Of a DNA stretch of 64,000 nt, positions 36,601 through 49,322 are shown one piece after another. The stretch is from Acanthochlamys bracteata. Lineage: Eukaryota; Streptophyta; Magnoliopsida; Pandanales; Velloziaceae. The notes under the pieces are model-generated. The model saw only the letters and a list, made by a program, of their open reading frames with translations. It was not told the DNA's origin and searched no databases. The position numbers and the translations under genes are program-made. The stretch lies in NCBI GenBank assembly GCA_019914995.1, contig CM034136.1:1007270-1071269 (forward strand). Direction: 5' to 3'. Each line of letters opens with the position of its first letter. Positions within the stretch are counted from its first letter, which is position 1.

Positions 36601-39600
36601 ACCATATCTGAATCTTTCCGTCACTTTGGCTTCAAGTGGTGCTACTGTTACATTGTCCTTCTTTCCCCCCTTGCTAGACTTACATTTAGTTTTGTAATTT
36701 ATTTGCATTTCTCTGTTGTAACATCATTGGAGGCCATTTTTTGTTGAAAAATTATTATAATTCATGTTCACCAGGCATTCAATTTTGTATGATTTTGGTT
36801 ATTACTGGATTTCTTTATGATGTAACCTTTAATGTTGCATCTGTTTCAGTCTGATGTAGTTGCAATGAATGGCATATATAAGATCCATTAAAAGGCTCCC
36901 ATTTCAAATCACATGTTTTATCCAACTGTCGAATTTGATTAACACAGGTCGTCAGATGATGGAACTTGCCGTATTTGGGATGCTAGATATTCTCAAGCAA
37001 GGCCACGTATTTACATTCCGAAACCTCCAGATGTGGTAGCTGGTCAGTCATTTGCTTCGTTCTGTTTCTCTATATGACTCTCATGATGGACAGTTTTACT
37101 GGATGAAGAGTTTATATCAGGAAAAAATGCTGAACCTGGTCCAAGTACAGTACCACAAGTTCACCAAATATTATGCTGTGCTTTCAATGCAAACGGAACT
37201 GTTTTTGTCACTGGTAGCTCTGATACATATGCTAGGGTATGAACTGAAATTCTTGCCATCACATGTATGTCATATACTTTCACATATATATCTGCTATTG
37301 CTAGAACTTGCTAATTTCTAGTTCCCTTTTGTTGGTAGGTGTGGAATGCATGTAAAAGCAGTTCTGAGGATTCTGAGCAACCAAATCATGAGATGGATTT
37401 ATTATCTGGCCACGAGAATGATGTAAACTACGTGCAGTTTAGGTTTGTGTTAATTTCTCAGTATCATGCCTTCTTTTATATGCTTCTATGTCTTATTTCT
37501 TAGCTGTCATACAGTGGTTGTGCTGTGGTGATTAGATCTTCTGCTGATTTTTTGAAGGAGGATAATGTTCCGAAGTTCAAAAACTCCTGGTTTGTTGACC
37601 TATCTAGTCTAATCTAAGATATGATTTATTAAAAAAATCTTATATTATTTGTGCAGTATGCCAATTTTTAAGAGACATGGTTTGTACTCTGGGTTGCTTT
37701 CTCAGGTTTACTCATGACAACATTGTAACTTGTTCTCGAGATGGTAGTGCTATTATCTGGATTCCTCGTTCACGGAGATCCCATGTAAGCTTAAGCTAAC
37801 GTCTAAATAAAACTGTGTTTTACATTGTAGTTCAGCTTATTCCAGTGTTTACCTTGGCAATTATCCTTAGAATCTCAGTTGTTTGACGCGATATATACTT
37901 CTATAACAGTTCAGAATTTGATATCAAATATTTTTAATTTGTTTTGACCCTCTATCATAAGATTGATAAAAGAAGGAATGAAGATCATTTGATGGGAGTT
38001 TGGCCTAAATGCAGTTGGTTGGACCTTGATATTGGATCAAGTGGTTTTGAAATCCAAGCACTGGAAGATCTTGGTTTTGAAATCCCAAGCACTGGTAGAT
38101 CTAAACTAACTGTAATCAAGTAGTTTGCGAACCTTTCCTAAATACAAAAAGATATATAGCAACCTAATTTCAAAAGTTCTGACATATGTATGTACTCATA
38201 CATGCTAATCTGACGTTGTGCTGGTCAAGTGTTTAAATTCATTGATTGCTTGTCTATAATTTCAATAAATGTTTCATTCAACATCAATTTACAAACCAAA
38301 ATCTGAACTATTTTAAGTTGGTTCTTACTATCTGATAGAACTAAACAAAAGTTAAATGGGTTTTGGTGATTTGGACATCAATTAAGTGCTTGCTAGACTA
38401 TGGTTTGGAGAGCACTTCTGCTGAAAGGTATCTGATAAGAGTAAGCCTTGTAGACTAGACATGATCTTGTTCTAAAAGTAATTTTCTCATTATATAGAGA
38501 ATTCAATACAGTTGAAGACTCACATAAAAGTGGTAAGCTTTGATAACATTCATTTTTGTGCTTTCAACATACGCGATATCCATGAGTATAATTTTAAAAT
38601 TAATGTTATGTAGTTTTATGTAGATCACATTTAAATTTGATCTTCCATTCCTTGCTTGGAATTCTAAAACCATTCAATTGGTTCTAAACCTAAGCTATTT
38701 AGTGGCAAGTAGATGCTCTGTAAGTACGTCTACAGAATTATATACATGCCTGCATGCGTAGATACATAAACAGATATCCAGCCATCCATGATGGGCTTCA
38801 TGCACGAGAAGATCCTTGCACACATGGAAATGCTTTGACACAAACAAAAGGATGTATATTTGCATGTAAGCTTTGGGAATTCATTGATAAAGAAATGCAA
38901 AGTGTTATTTTGTTGCAGGAAATTCCAATGCCTTAAGTTTCTTTGCATTTGAACTTATTGCAGAAAGAAAAGGCGAATTATTTAAACTAACATTAAGCAT
39001 GCTATCCCTGTTGTCCAGTCCAAATCTTTAATGACAAGAATCATATTTTGTAGTATGTTGTTGTTGCAGGAGAAGTTTTGCTGAGTTCTTTCACATATTT
39101 TGGTTACAGTTTTTTTATATTATAGCATATGAAACTTCAATATGTAGTTGTATCTGGTGAGATTAGTTATGTGCTTTGAACTTTGTAGGAGTTCAATTAT
39201 GCTTTCTTCTATGCCTATAAATATATTTGCTATTTTAGGGCAAAGTTGGCCGCTGGACACGTGCCTATCACCTAAAGGTTCCTCCTCCACCTATGCCTCC
39301 TCAACCTCCGCGTGGAGGTCCACGCCAGAGATATCAGCCTACACCTCGTGGAGTCAACATGATTGTGTGGAGCTTGGATAACCGCTTCGTTCTTGCTGCT
39401 ATCATGGGTATCTTAATATTTGTCCACTAACTTCTGGCAGTCCTTATCTAGGCTTTATTGCCATTCTTCAAGTTGTTTGTATGATGAATTGGGAATCATG
39501 AGTTGTGGTTGTTGATCTAATCAATTTCCATTGCACTATGTCCTGGGAACATTTAATGTTCGTTAGTTTGGTCTATCGATTTTTTCATAGGTGTTGGCAT

Positions 39601-40374
39601 AAGAAGCCAATCAAATTACATCTGCTTGATTTACATTTTGTTGATTGATGGCTGTCAACACTTGTGAAATATTCAGCTTCACTTGCAAATATCTTCATTA
39701 TGATTCCCTAAAGCAGATGCGGGTGTTATCTCTTTTTATGACTCATGAGAATTTTGTGGATCCTCACCATATTGACTCTGTGAAAGACAGCATTTTCTCG
39801 TTTGTTTGGAATGGATTTTTAATTGTGTATATGTCCAGTTTCTGTTCATCTTTGGTAGTATTATGGTGCCATTAATACGGTTTAAAAGTTACTGAGGTCG
39901 GACGCCCTTTTATCGCTAGGTTAAGAGTTTTAATTCCCTGAACTTTTAAGTAGGGATGCCATTTTTATTATGTTGCTACTATTTACTGAAAAAGTTACCT
40001 CATCTTTTTCTTGGCAGATTGCAGAATATGTGTCTGGAATGCATCTGATGGGAGTTTAGTCCATTCTTTAATGGGTCACACTGAGTCTGTAAGTTATTCT
40101 ACATAATAATCACTGCTGCATCTTTGCATTGAATGCGGATTTCCCTTATGCTTGAAAATTCTTTTAGATATAATTGTTAAATTACTTTCTCCTTTTCACC
40201 TCCTCTTCTTTGCATAAGAAAATGCCTTTATATAGACGGGTGTCTTGGGGGCTAGTTAGGTTGAATTCTGGACTAATTTGATTGTGAAACCGTTAGCATG
40301 TGAGTCAGTATCTTAATTGTGTCTGCATATATTATCTTGTGGTAATTTTTATGAAGTGACAATCCTCTAAATGT

Positions 40375-40427
<53 letters not shown>

Positions 40428-43400
40428 ATTGCCTTGCAGACATTTGTTTTGGATGTCCACCCCTTCAACCCTCGGATAGCTATGAGTGCAGGTTATGATG
40501 GTCGAACAATCATCTGGGATGTGAGTTCTCAATGAATGCTTTGAGGATGTCTGTTAGTTACCTTGCTTGATATCTGACTTCTCTGAATTTGTGTGCTAGA
40601 TATGGGAGGGTACCCCTCTACGGGTTTATGAAATTGGCCGCTTCAAATTGGTGGATGGGAAGTTCTCCCCGTAAGTTGACGCTTAAATATTTTCATATAT
40701 TAATTTTGAATTCTAGGAATTTAGATATGTCCTTCAACCAAGCCGTTATTCCACTAAGTAGAGCCAGGTTTATGGATCCCGCTCCAGAAAATCCATAAAT
40801 ATTTGATTAGGTTTACAGGTGGCTGTCAGCCTAGCCCCCTAACCATCCTTGCTTACCTTCGCTTTTGGGTGGAAGACACCACGTGGGCATAATTGGGAAT
40901 TTAGATCCATAAATGTTGTAAAAGTTCGGGGAAAGGCATTATAACCATTTTTGTCTCACTTCTAAGCTCTAAATCTATTGGCTGCAACTTCTTTTTGTAA
41001 CATTTCTGGTTTGGAGGTTGTAATGATGTTGTCATGTACATATTCAGGGATGGGACATCAATTGTTCTATCAGATGAAGTTGGTCAGATTTTCATTATAG
41101 CAACGGGACAAGGAGAATCACAAAAGGATGCAAAATATGACCAGGTCCAGCTCTAGGGTCTGCTTGATAATCTCTAATTGTTATTCCAGCTGTCTGTCAC
41201 TTATGCTCCTTAACCTGACAGTTCTTCCTTGGGGATTATCGGCCTCTCATCCAAGACTTAAATGGGAATGTTTTGGATCAGGTCAGTGAGCAGCTTTTGT
41301 TGCTTTAAAATGCGGTAGATAGAACTCTAGAGTTCTGATTAGACATGCAGAAATAATCTGTTGGACCTATTGCACAAATGAGTCGTAATATATGCTGTCC
41401 TTTGCTAAGTAACCAAATATGCAAAATATTTTGTTGCTTCTGCATTTCTAATCAAATGAATTAGTTGACAATATCATGGATCTGGCAGTTGGTATAGGGC
41501 AGCAAATTTAGACTTTCAGAATTGTCCATTTGCTTCTCATCAGGGTTCTATAGCACTTCAATTAGTGGGGAAACAATTTGCACTTTATAGATTTCACTTA
41601 AAACACCATCCAACCCTGTAATTGTTAGCTTTTATATCAACGTTTCAATCCATGTTTCATATCATTTACTTACTGTTTGCAAGTAGGTGATACATGAGAA
41701 AGTAGTACTTGCTATGCGTATAGATGATTCTCTTTGGAATGGCAATCGGTTGCAAAAGTGAAGCTAATTCATGTTCTTTTTGTACATTCTATGCAGGAGA
41801 CGCAGCTTGCACCTTATCGCAGGAATATGCAGGATCTCCTTTGTGATTCTTGTATGCACATATAATTTTGATGAACTAATATTTGTTATGATGGGTTTCC
41901 TGCACTGTGTTTGATTTATGGCATGAGTTTTATTGACAGCCATGATCCCTTATCCCGAACCATATCAGAGTATGTATCAGCAACATCGACTGGGTAACCT
42001 GGGAATTGAATGGCGTCCCCCTTCTGTAAAACTTGCTGTTGGCCCAACTTACAATGTTAATACTGGCGATTATCACGTGCTGCCTATCCTAGACCTGGAG
42101 AGGTGGGCCGAGCCATTACCTGAGTTTGTGGATGCCATGGATGTGGATTTGGATAATGAAGTACAGAGTGATGATGCTGACTCTGAGTATAATGTGACTA
42201 ATGAGTATTCCGGTGAAGGAGAACATGAAAGTTTAAGTGTTAGTTCTTCTGGAGACGCTGAATGCAGTGAGGAAGGTGATGGAGAAGAGCACAGTAGTAA
42301 AGAGCATCTGCGGAGATCTAAAAGGAAGAAGAACAAGTCACAAGTAAGATTTTTTTAATAATAGTTATTATTTATTATCATCATTTAAATTTTTACCTTT
42401 GTTGAAGATACTTATAGAATGTTATGCCTTGCAGGTTGAATTTACAACTTCAGGAAGACGAGTAAAACGAAGAAATTTCGATGAGCATGATGCTACTTCA
42501 AGGCTTCACAAGAAGAAGAAATCAAAAGGTGGGCGTTTAGCTAGAAAGAAAAAGTCATCTATGTCAAACTCTTTGCGGCCTCAGAGACGAGCTGCAAGAA
42601 ATGCTCTCAATTTCTTTTCTAAGATAAGTGGGCTTTCTTCGGATGGTGAAGACGATTATGTTTCTGAATCTGGATCCTCAGAAAGTGAATCGATCTTAGC
42701 AGATTCATACGCCGAAAGCATAGATTCTGAGAAGACTCTGCGTAAGAGCCAGATGGAGCTGATAGGGGACAAGATGGTTTCACGATGTGAGTTTGGGGAT
42801 GTTGCTGGACCTTCTCGATCAAAGGAGGCTTATGTTAATGGTGGGACTAAAAGGAGACTGGTTCTTAAGCTATCATGTCGTGATCCAAAGGTTAATATTT
42901 CTTCACAGGTCGTGGGACCTGATGGTAGAGAACATGATGGTGTGGTAAGCATGTTACCTAAATCTAATTTAGATGCAACCTCCTCATTGGCAACCAATTT
43001 AAGTACCATTAGAAATGTAAATCCTTCTGGTGCTACAGTTGATAAGATCCCCTCTGAAAAAAGAATTGGTTATGATCACAATAATGAATTGGATCAGCCA
43101 AATACTTCTTTAGGAAAAACAAACAGTACCATCAGGTGGGGAGAAGTTAAAGTTCGTTCTTCTAAACGTATAAGATTGGGTGAGTCTGTTGGAACTGTAT
43201 GGGGAGTGCCTAATATACGAAAAGATGTTTCTTCAGTGCCTGGAGGTAATTCTAATGGTAAATGTAGCCTAGGTGGAAAAGAATGTGAGAGCATGGGACA
43301 CTTTCAGAATGGTGCTTCAGAAGAGGCAGATGCGAATAAAAAGAATCCTTCTACTGGCAACCCTTCATTTTGGGTGGAGGATTCTGCATATAATAATCTG

Positions 43401-46400
43401 TATGAGAAGGTTGTGCCTCAGACTACATCCACTGAGACCAGAAATGAAATTTTAAGTAGTGTAGTCATGCAAGACCAACATAACCTTGGAAGTGATGTAT
43501 GCAGTGTCGCTGACAACAAGCAGGAGGGGTCTAACCTGGTGTTTATCGGTAACCCTAGCCTCGAAACTGGAAAAATTGGGCAACCTACTTGTCGGAGATT
43601 GAGGATAAAATCAAAAGGTTTAACAGAGCAAATTGGCAATTCCTCAGAGCCATTGCTTGCTGCAGAGGACCAGAAGAGTGCTGATTGTAATTTAATTGCA
43701 TCACTTCCAGTTCAATTTGAGCAGAATCAGACTTCTTTACTGGGAGAAGAGGAGGGTACAAGTGGAGGGAGCCTAGACAATGATGATGTGAAGGATGATA
43801 GCTTGAATATCTACAAGCAAGATGGTGGTTTGTCGCATGATAAGAAATGTATGGCTGTTTATAGAAGGTCAAGATCTATAAGGAGTAAGAATACTCTGGA
43901 TTGTGATTTTGATGATGAGATGATGTCAACTCCAAGCAACCATGATACGAGTGACGCTAAGGTTGATAGTCTCCGCAGAACGAGGTCCTCTCGAGCCACA
44001 ATAGAGTCCAATGCCTTTGTCAATTCTATAAGGAATGATGAAAGTTACGGTTCTTTATTAGCATCCTCTGTGGGACAAAATTCTGCCCAAAATCGACATG
44101 ATTGTGTTGTCAGTAATGAATTCCAATCTACTGCAAGAATGACTGTTGGTTTGAGATCTGCCAGGAATAGGGGAGAAAACTATGCGACTCCAGATAATAG
44201 GGTTACTAATAGAAAGAAATCTACCCAATCATTGCGTAAACTTTCATGGTTGATGTTGTTGGAACATGAGGAGAGCTATAGATATATTCCCCAACTTGGT
44301 GATGAAGTCGCATATTTGAGGCAGGTAAATGAGTAAATTCCCAAGTATGATCTTTTGCATATTTGCATGTCCTGTGTATGAGTTTCGATATATGCACTTA
44401 TGTTTTTACACAATTTTTTGTAAGGGGCATGTCCCTAGTTATATAATCAGCTCTTTCTTGCATGTTCTGCCTGTATATGTATACTCTATCACATGATGTA
44501 CATATATATATATATATATATATATGGGAAAGGATAGGGGCACTTCCTCCTTAGGAGTACTCTCGGGCACTCCCTTCTCTGTTTATGGCCGGAGTGATCT
44601 CCAAATAAAATCTCCACTGTTGAATATGAAGAACTACGAATTAGAAACATACTCATAAAATTTCAGTGCAATCAGACCACGAATTCATCTTCATCGGATC
44701 ACTTGAGCAAGATGACAGAAAGTAAGAAAATTTTAAAATATATATGTTGTATCATTTCTGTCATCTTGATCAAGTGACTAGATGAACGTGAATTCGTGGT
44801 CCGATTGAGCTGAAATTTTATAGGAATGTTTCTAATTCATATTTCTTCATATCCAACGGTGGAGATTTTATTTGGAGATTATTCCGGCCATAAATCGGAG
44901 AGAGAGCGCCCCTAAAGGAGTGCTCCTATCCCTTATATATATATATATATATATATGGTGGGGATAGGGGCACACCATCCTTAGGGCACCTTAGGGCACC
45001 CCCTTCTAAAAAGATGCATAAAAAATTTTAAATATAATCTCCACCGTTGGATATGAAAAACTATGAGTTACAAAGACGGCTATAAAATTTTAATTCAATC
45101 GGATCATAAATTGATCTCCATTAAATCTCTTGATAAAAATGACATAAAAAAAAAAAAGAACATCTTTATCAAATTTTATTATTTATATCATTTGATCAAA
45201 CGCCGGATGGAAATCGATTTGTATTCCGATTGACTTGAAATTTTGTTAGTATATTTTTTACTAATAGTTCTTCATATCTAACGGTGGAGATTGAATTTCG
45301 AACTTTAGATTGAAAAGGGTGCCCCTAAGGTGCTCCTAAAAATAGGGTGTTCCTATCCCTATCCATATATATATATTGGATAGAATATATGCATATGTAG
45401 GTCTTAAAGGCACATGTGTACATATGTCGGCCAAAAGTGGCCGACGAGCTCTCCAAATTCAATCTCCACCGTTGGATATAAAGAACCATGAGTTGGGAAC
45501 ATGTTGATAAAATTTTAGCTCAATCGGAATACGAATCGACCTCCATCGGAACTCTTGATCAAAGTGACACAAAAACAAAATATATATCTTTTGTCAAATT
45601 TAAAAGTTTATGTCATTTTGATCAAGAGTTCCGATGGAGGTCGGTTCGTATTCCGATTGAGCTGAAATTTTATCAACATGTTTTCAACTCATGGTTCTTC
45701 ATATTCAACGGTGGCGATTGGATTTGAAGAGCTCGCCGGCCACTTTTGGCCGGTATGTGTACACATGTGCTTTTAAGGCCTACATGTGCTTATATCCTAT
45801 CCCATATATATATATATATATAGGCACTTCATGTGCTGTTAGTACTCTATCGATTTTTTCGGTCATATTTGATTGGAGAGATCTCCAAATTTGATTTTCA
45901 TCATTGAATATGTAGAACTATAAGTTGGGAATACTTAGATAAAATTTTCGTTCAATCGGATCATGAATCGACCTCCATTCGCCACTTGATCAAGATGACT
46001 TAAAAACAAAAAATATATATTCTGTCAACTTTGACTATTTGAGTCATTTTATCAAGTGACCGGATGAAAGTCGATTCTTGATCCGATTGAATTGAAATTT
46101 TGTCAGTATGTTTACAATTCATAATTCTACATATCTAACAGTAAATATCAGATTTGGAAGTCTCTCCGACCAAATATGGCCAAAAAAATCAATGGAGTGC
46201 TAATAATAGCACATGGAGTGCCTATATTCTATATATATATATATATGGTGGGGATAGGGGCACCTCTTTCTAAAAATATGCGTAAAAAATTTTAAATATA
46301 ATATCTACTGTTGGATATGAAAAACTATGAGTTATAAAAACGGCGACAAAATTTTAACTCAATCGGATTATAAATTGATCTCCATCAAATCTCTTAATCA

Positions 46401-47946
46401 AAATGACATAAAAAGGAAAAAAAAACATCTTTATCAAATTTTATTATTTATATCAATTGATCAAACGCTGGATGGAAATTGATTTGTATTCCGATTGAGT
46501 TGAAATTTTGTCATTATACTTTTTACTAATAATTCTTCATATCTAACGGTTGAGATTAAATTTGAAATTTTAGATTGAAAAGGGTGCCCCTAAGGATGGG
46601 GTGCCCCTATCCCCATCCATATACATATTTCTATCAGTCTTGAGCTTTAACACAAGTTTGTTTATATCAGGGCCATGAAGAGTTTCTGAAATCTATGCGT
46701 CACCATGAAGTTGGACCTTGGAGATCTCTCAATGTAAGCCTTAAAGCTGTGGAATTTTGCAAGGTATCTGAGCTCGATTATTCATCTCTTCCAGGGTCTG
46801 GGGAGAGCTGCTGTAAGCTGACGCTGGAGTTCGTAGATCCTTCCTCCAGCGGATATGGAAGAAACTTTAAATTGACCTTACCTGAGCTACTTTCATTCTC
46901 TGACTTCATTGTTGAGAGATCACGATATGATGCTGCCATTGAGAGAAATTGGACACATAGAGATAAGTGTCAGGTTTGGTGGAGGAATGAGGAAGGTGAT
47001 GGTGGGAGTTGGTATGAAGGTCGTATTATGGCAGTAAAGCCTAAATCGCCTGATTTTCCAGAAAGCCCATGGGAAAGATATGTTATTCAGTACAAAAACG
47101 ATGGTTCTTCCCAGCATTTTCATAGCCCATGGGAACTTCATGATGCTGGTAATCTGTGGGAGCATCCTCACATTGATGAACGCAGCAGGTGTAAGTTATT
47201 AGCATCTATTGATAAGATAGACCACTCCTCCATCAGAAATAAGGTACGCTTTTTTTTGGTTGTGTTCTTCTGACAACATCCAGCATTTATATATTCATTT
47301 TTATGGTAATGATATGCTTCAGGATTATCATGGTATCCAAAAGTTAAATCAGGCAGCTCAGAAGGCTGATTTCCTGAACAGGTATAGTATATCTTTGCTT
47401 GAGGTTTTTGGTATTGTAGTTTGTGTGTTATAAAATTACACATAAGGTTGAGTCTGTTAAAGGCTCCAAATTCTTTTGTTTGGTCCCTATTCTTTTATGT
47501 GAACCATATAGGTTCCAGTTTTTCTAAATGTAGTTTAATCAAGTCAAAATTTTAATAGCAGCAACAGTTTTCATTCAAATTTGCAGTTTCGACAAAGTTT
47601 CACTAAATTAGTTGTCCTTTCTTGATGTGTGATCTATATAGATATATAGACAACAAAGAACTATTATATTTTTACATTTGATTCTTTCTATTTGTTGTAA
47701 CTGGAACTTTTGATTGTTCATATTGCTCAAGCTGTACCTTATACATGCAGGTTTCCTGTTCCACTGTCCCTTGATGTTATAAAACAAAGATTGGAAAACA
47801 ATTACTACCGCACAGTGGAGGCTGTTAAGAACGATTTCTTGGTGATGCTTTCAAATGCAGACTCGTACTTTGGCAAAAACAAAGAGATGATAACTAAGAT
47901 GCGCCGATTAAGCGATTGGTTTGATAGTGTGACATCAGCATTGTAG
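33632..47946 (+). CDS. WD40 repeat / bromodomain protein (BRWD/PHIP-like), 1745 aa
   Basis: 22 coding exons join in one frame: 33632-34139, 34280-34519, 35404-35513, 35658-35735, 35821-35927, 36948-37042, 37121-37236, 37339-37442, 37515-37589, 37706-37784, 39239-39407, 40018-40088, 40440-40520, 40600-40670, 41048-41144, 41222-41281, 41797-41851, 41940-42343, 42435-44324, 46671-47243, 47323-47381, 47751-47946. Residues 50-170 hold the BRWD-type N-terminal domain (REVYFLIMHFLSAGPCKRAY). About 240-670 hold seven to eight WD repeats (SDDRLVKIW, SDDGTCRIWD, SSDTYARVWN, SRDGSAIIW, GYDGRTIIWD). About 760-1470 is a long acidic then basic, Ser-rich region, mostly on one 1890-nt exon. 1471-1662 is the conserved C-terminal region with WWRNEEGDGGSWYEGRI, and about 1675-1745 is a bromodomain. 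Such proteins are nuclear chromatin readers or substrate adaptors. The bromodomain is atypical. The ATG at 33632 is the likely start, but the frame is open upstream. Confidence 0.9.
37785..39238 (+). other. Large WD40-gene intron
   Basis: An intron of 1454 bp between the SRRSH exon and the GKVGRWTRAYHLK exon. It holds a small tandem repeat at about 38045-38100 (two copies around GGTTTTGAAATCC, AAGCACTGG). No coding exon was seen. Confidence 0.6.
40380..40424. repeat. (TA)n microsatellite next to a splice acceptor
   Basis: About 45 bp of pure TA repeat ends about 15 bp before the acceptor TTGCAG at 40434-40439 of the exon encoding TFVLDVHPFNPRIAMSAGYD. Confidence 0.9.
44525..44934. repeat. 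Hairpin element H1
   Basis: Nearly full-length palindrome of about 410 bp. The left arm runs through GGGAAAGGATAGGGGCAC, TTTATGGCCGGAGTGATC, AAAATCTCCACTGTTGAATA and CACGAATTCATC; the right arm mirrors these in reverse order. The loop lies at about 44720-44760. (TA)n tracts flank both ends. Confidence 0.85.
44957..45364. repeat. Hairpin element H2
   Basis: About 408 bp. It starts GGTGGGGATAGGGGCACAC and ends GGTGTTCCTATCCCTATCC. The arms share AATCTCCACCGTTGGATATG and its complement. A 10-bp unit TTAGGGCACC is doubled near the left end. It belongs to the same subfamily as H5. (TA)n lies on both sides. Confidence 0.85.
45377..45803. repeat. Hairpin element H3
   Basis: About 427 bp with long, well-matched arms: TTAAAGGCACATGTGTACAT, GGCCAAAAGTGGCC, AATCTCCACCGTTGGATAT and CGACCTCCATCGGAACTCTT on the left are mirrored on the right. 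The loop is at about 45570-45605. The arms are among the best matched of the five. Confidence 0.85.
45821..46228. repeat. Hairpin element H4
   Basis: About 408 bp. The ends TAGGCACTTCATGTGCT and AGCACATGGAGTGCCTA are inverted repeats. The arms contain GAGAGATCTCCAAATTTGAT and CGACCTCCATTC, with mirrored partners. A central spacer joins the arms. It is flanked by (TA)n. Confidence 0.85.
46245..46619. repeat. Hairpin element H5
   Basis: About 375 bp, the same subfamily as H2 (GGTGGGGATAGGGGCACC at the left, GGTGCCCCTATCCCCATCC at the right) but with a shorter left end. Its right end lies about 50 bp before the acceptor of the exon at 46671. Confidence 0.85.
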
Positions 47947-48200
47947 GTAAACATGCACGGACAAAACAATTTTGTAGAGAAGATACACTCTGGGGCCACT
48001 GCTGTAGATAATCATTGCTTCTTGAAGACGGAATTTCTTTTGCCCCCCACTTTTTTGCAATTTTTCAGGTAATCCGGTTGATAGTGCGCGAAGGCCTAGG
48101 TGTAGCAGTACAGATGGACGGAGGGCAATCAGTAGAAATTTTTTGTTGTATAGACTCTTTTTAAATTAATTATATCAATAAAAAGAAAGAAAGTTTGCTG
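47947..48200 (+). terminator. 3' UTR and polyadenylation signal of the WD40 gene
   Basis: After the TAG stop an intron may run in the 3' UTR, from GTAAAC at 47947 to TTTTTCAG ending at 48068. An AATAAA hexamer lies at about 48177, followed by A/G-rich sequence, and is a plausible polyadenylation signal. Confidence 0.5.
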
Positions 48201-48660
48201 GCTCAATCTTTTCAATTCTTTCTTCTGTGCGCGCGGTTTGTTTCTACCCTCAGTGCTGCAAACTGTTGCTGTAGGTCTTGTATCATCTATAATTTGCCCT
48301 GATCAACAGAGACTTGTTTGTAGATTGTCAACAAAATATGAAGTATCCATATCATTGTCTGTGGTGTCTTGTGAAAAGTGAGGATCGTAAAACTAAATTT
48401 GTTAAAACCGAGTTCCGTAAGAATTGGATTAGAGATAAGTTAGGTATGTTCATGTTGAATTGAAATATAAAAAGTGAGTTCGAATTTAAAATTTTGATAG
48501 AAGAGAGTAAGTTTGTAGCCATTGAAGCTCCGGTTGAAATGGAGCACCGGTGCAGGCTAGACAAGGACTATTCTCTACCATTATGTTATATTCTTCAAAC
48601 TTTTCCATTTTTCGACTTCTTTCCTTATTTCCTAATCTAGATTGAAAGATTATTACATAG
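48201..48660. other. Intergenic, no feature seen
   Basis: Downstream flank of the WD40 gene. No coding sequence or transposon end was recognised. Confidence 0.5.
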
Positions 48661-49322
48661 GCCCCGTTTGGACGTGCTGAAATTTTTGTAATTTTAAAGT
48701 AAAACTGCTTTAAAGTGCTGTAAGCGGCTGTGAAGCTTTTGCTGTAAAAAGCAACTTTATGCTGAAAAGTGCTTGAATAAATTGTTACTATATCGTGCTT
48801 TTTAATACTGAAAACTGAATGAAGTGTTTGGCTAAATTTATACTTATTTCTGTATAAAGTATAAAATGACTGAAATGTCCCTAAATATATAATAATTGAT
48901 ATATTATGAAATTTTTAATTCTTTTTGATATATTATTTATTTTTTAAATTTAACAAATTTATTATGTAAAAATTATATAAATAATTACTTCTATCAATAT
49001 TTATAAATTTATTAACAAATTATATTATTGATATCAATCAATAATTAATTTGAATAATATTGATTATATAATAATAATTATTATAATATTAAATTTGAAA
49101 AATATATTTAATAAATTATTAATTTTTTTATATTATTTAACTAATTAATATAATGTGATAATTTTATAAACTTATCGTAGACAATATAGTCATTTCGTAA
49201 GAAAAAAAAGAACAGCCACGTGCTTTTTTTTTTTTAAAGGATCTCTGAGATGTCTTTCAGAAAACATTGTTAAAAGCATTCTAAAGCAGCTTAAAGCTCA
49301 AAAAAAATACAGCTAAACAGGC
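48661..49322. repeat. Long MITE-like element with CATAG target duplication
   Basis: About 660 bp. The left end is GCCCCGTTTGGACGTGCTG and the right end, reverse complemented, GCCTGTTTAGCTGTATT. The pentamer CATAG flanks it directly on both sides (48656-48660 and 49323-49327). Sub-terminal blocks such as AAAGTGCTGTAAGCGGCTG pair with AAAGCAGCTTAAAGC-type words. The centre is almost pure A/T. It is non-coding; the superfamily is uncertain. Confidence 0.65.

Larger units (their letters stand above)
44325..46670 (+). other. WD40-gene intron filled with hairpin elements
   Basis: An intron of 2346 bp between the large Ser-rich exon and the exon starting GHEEFLKSM. About 2.1 kb of it is a row of five long inverted-repeat elements separated by (TA)n tracts, listed individually below. 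Confidence 0.85.

Noticed and set aside
42073-42336. Minus-strand Ser/Leu-rich open frame of 87 codons
   Set aside because: It is the shadow of the acidic region of the WD40 protein on the plus strand.
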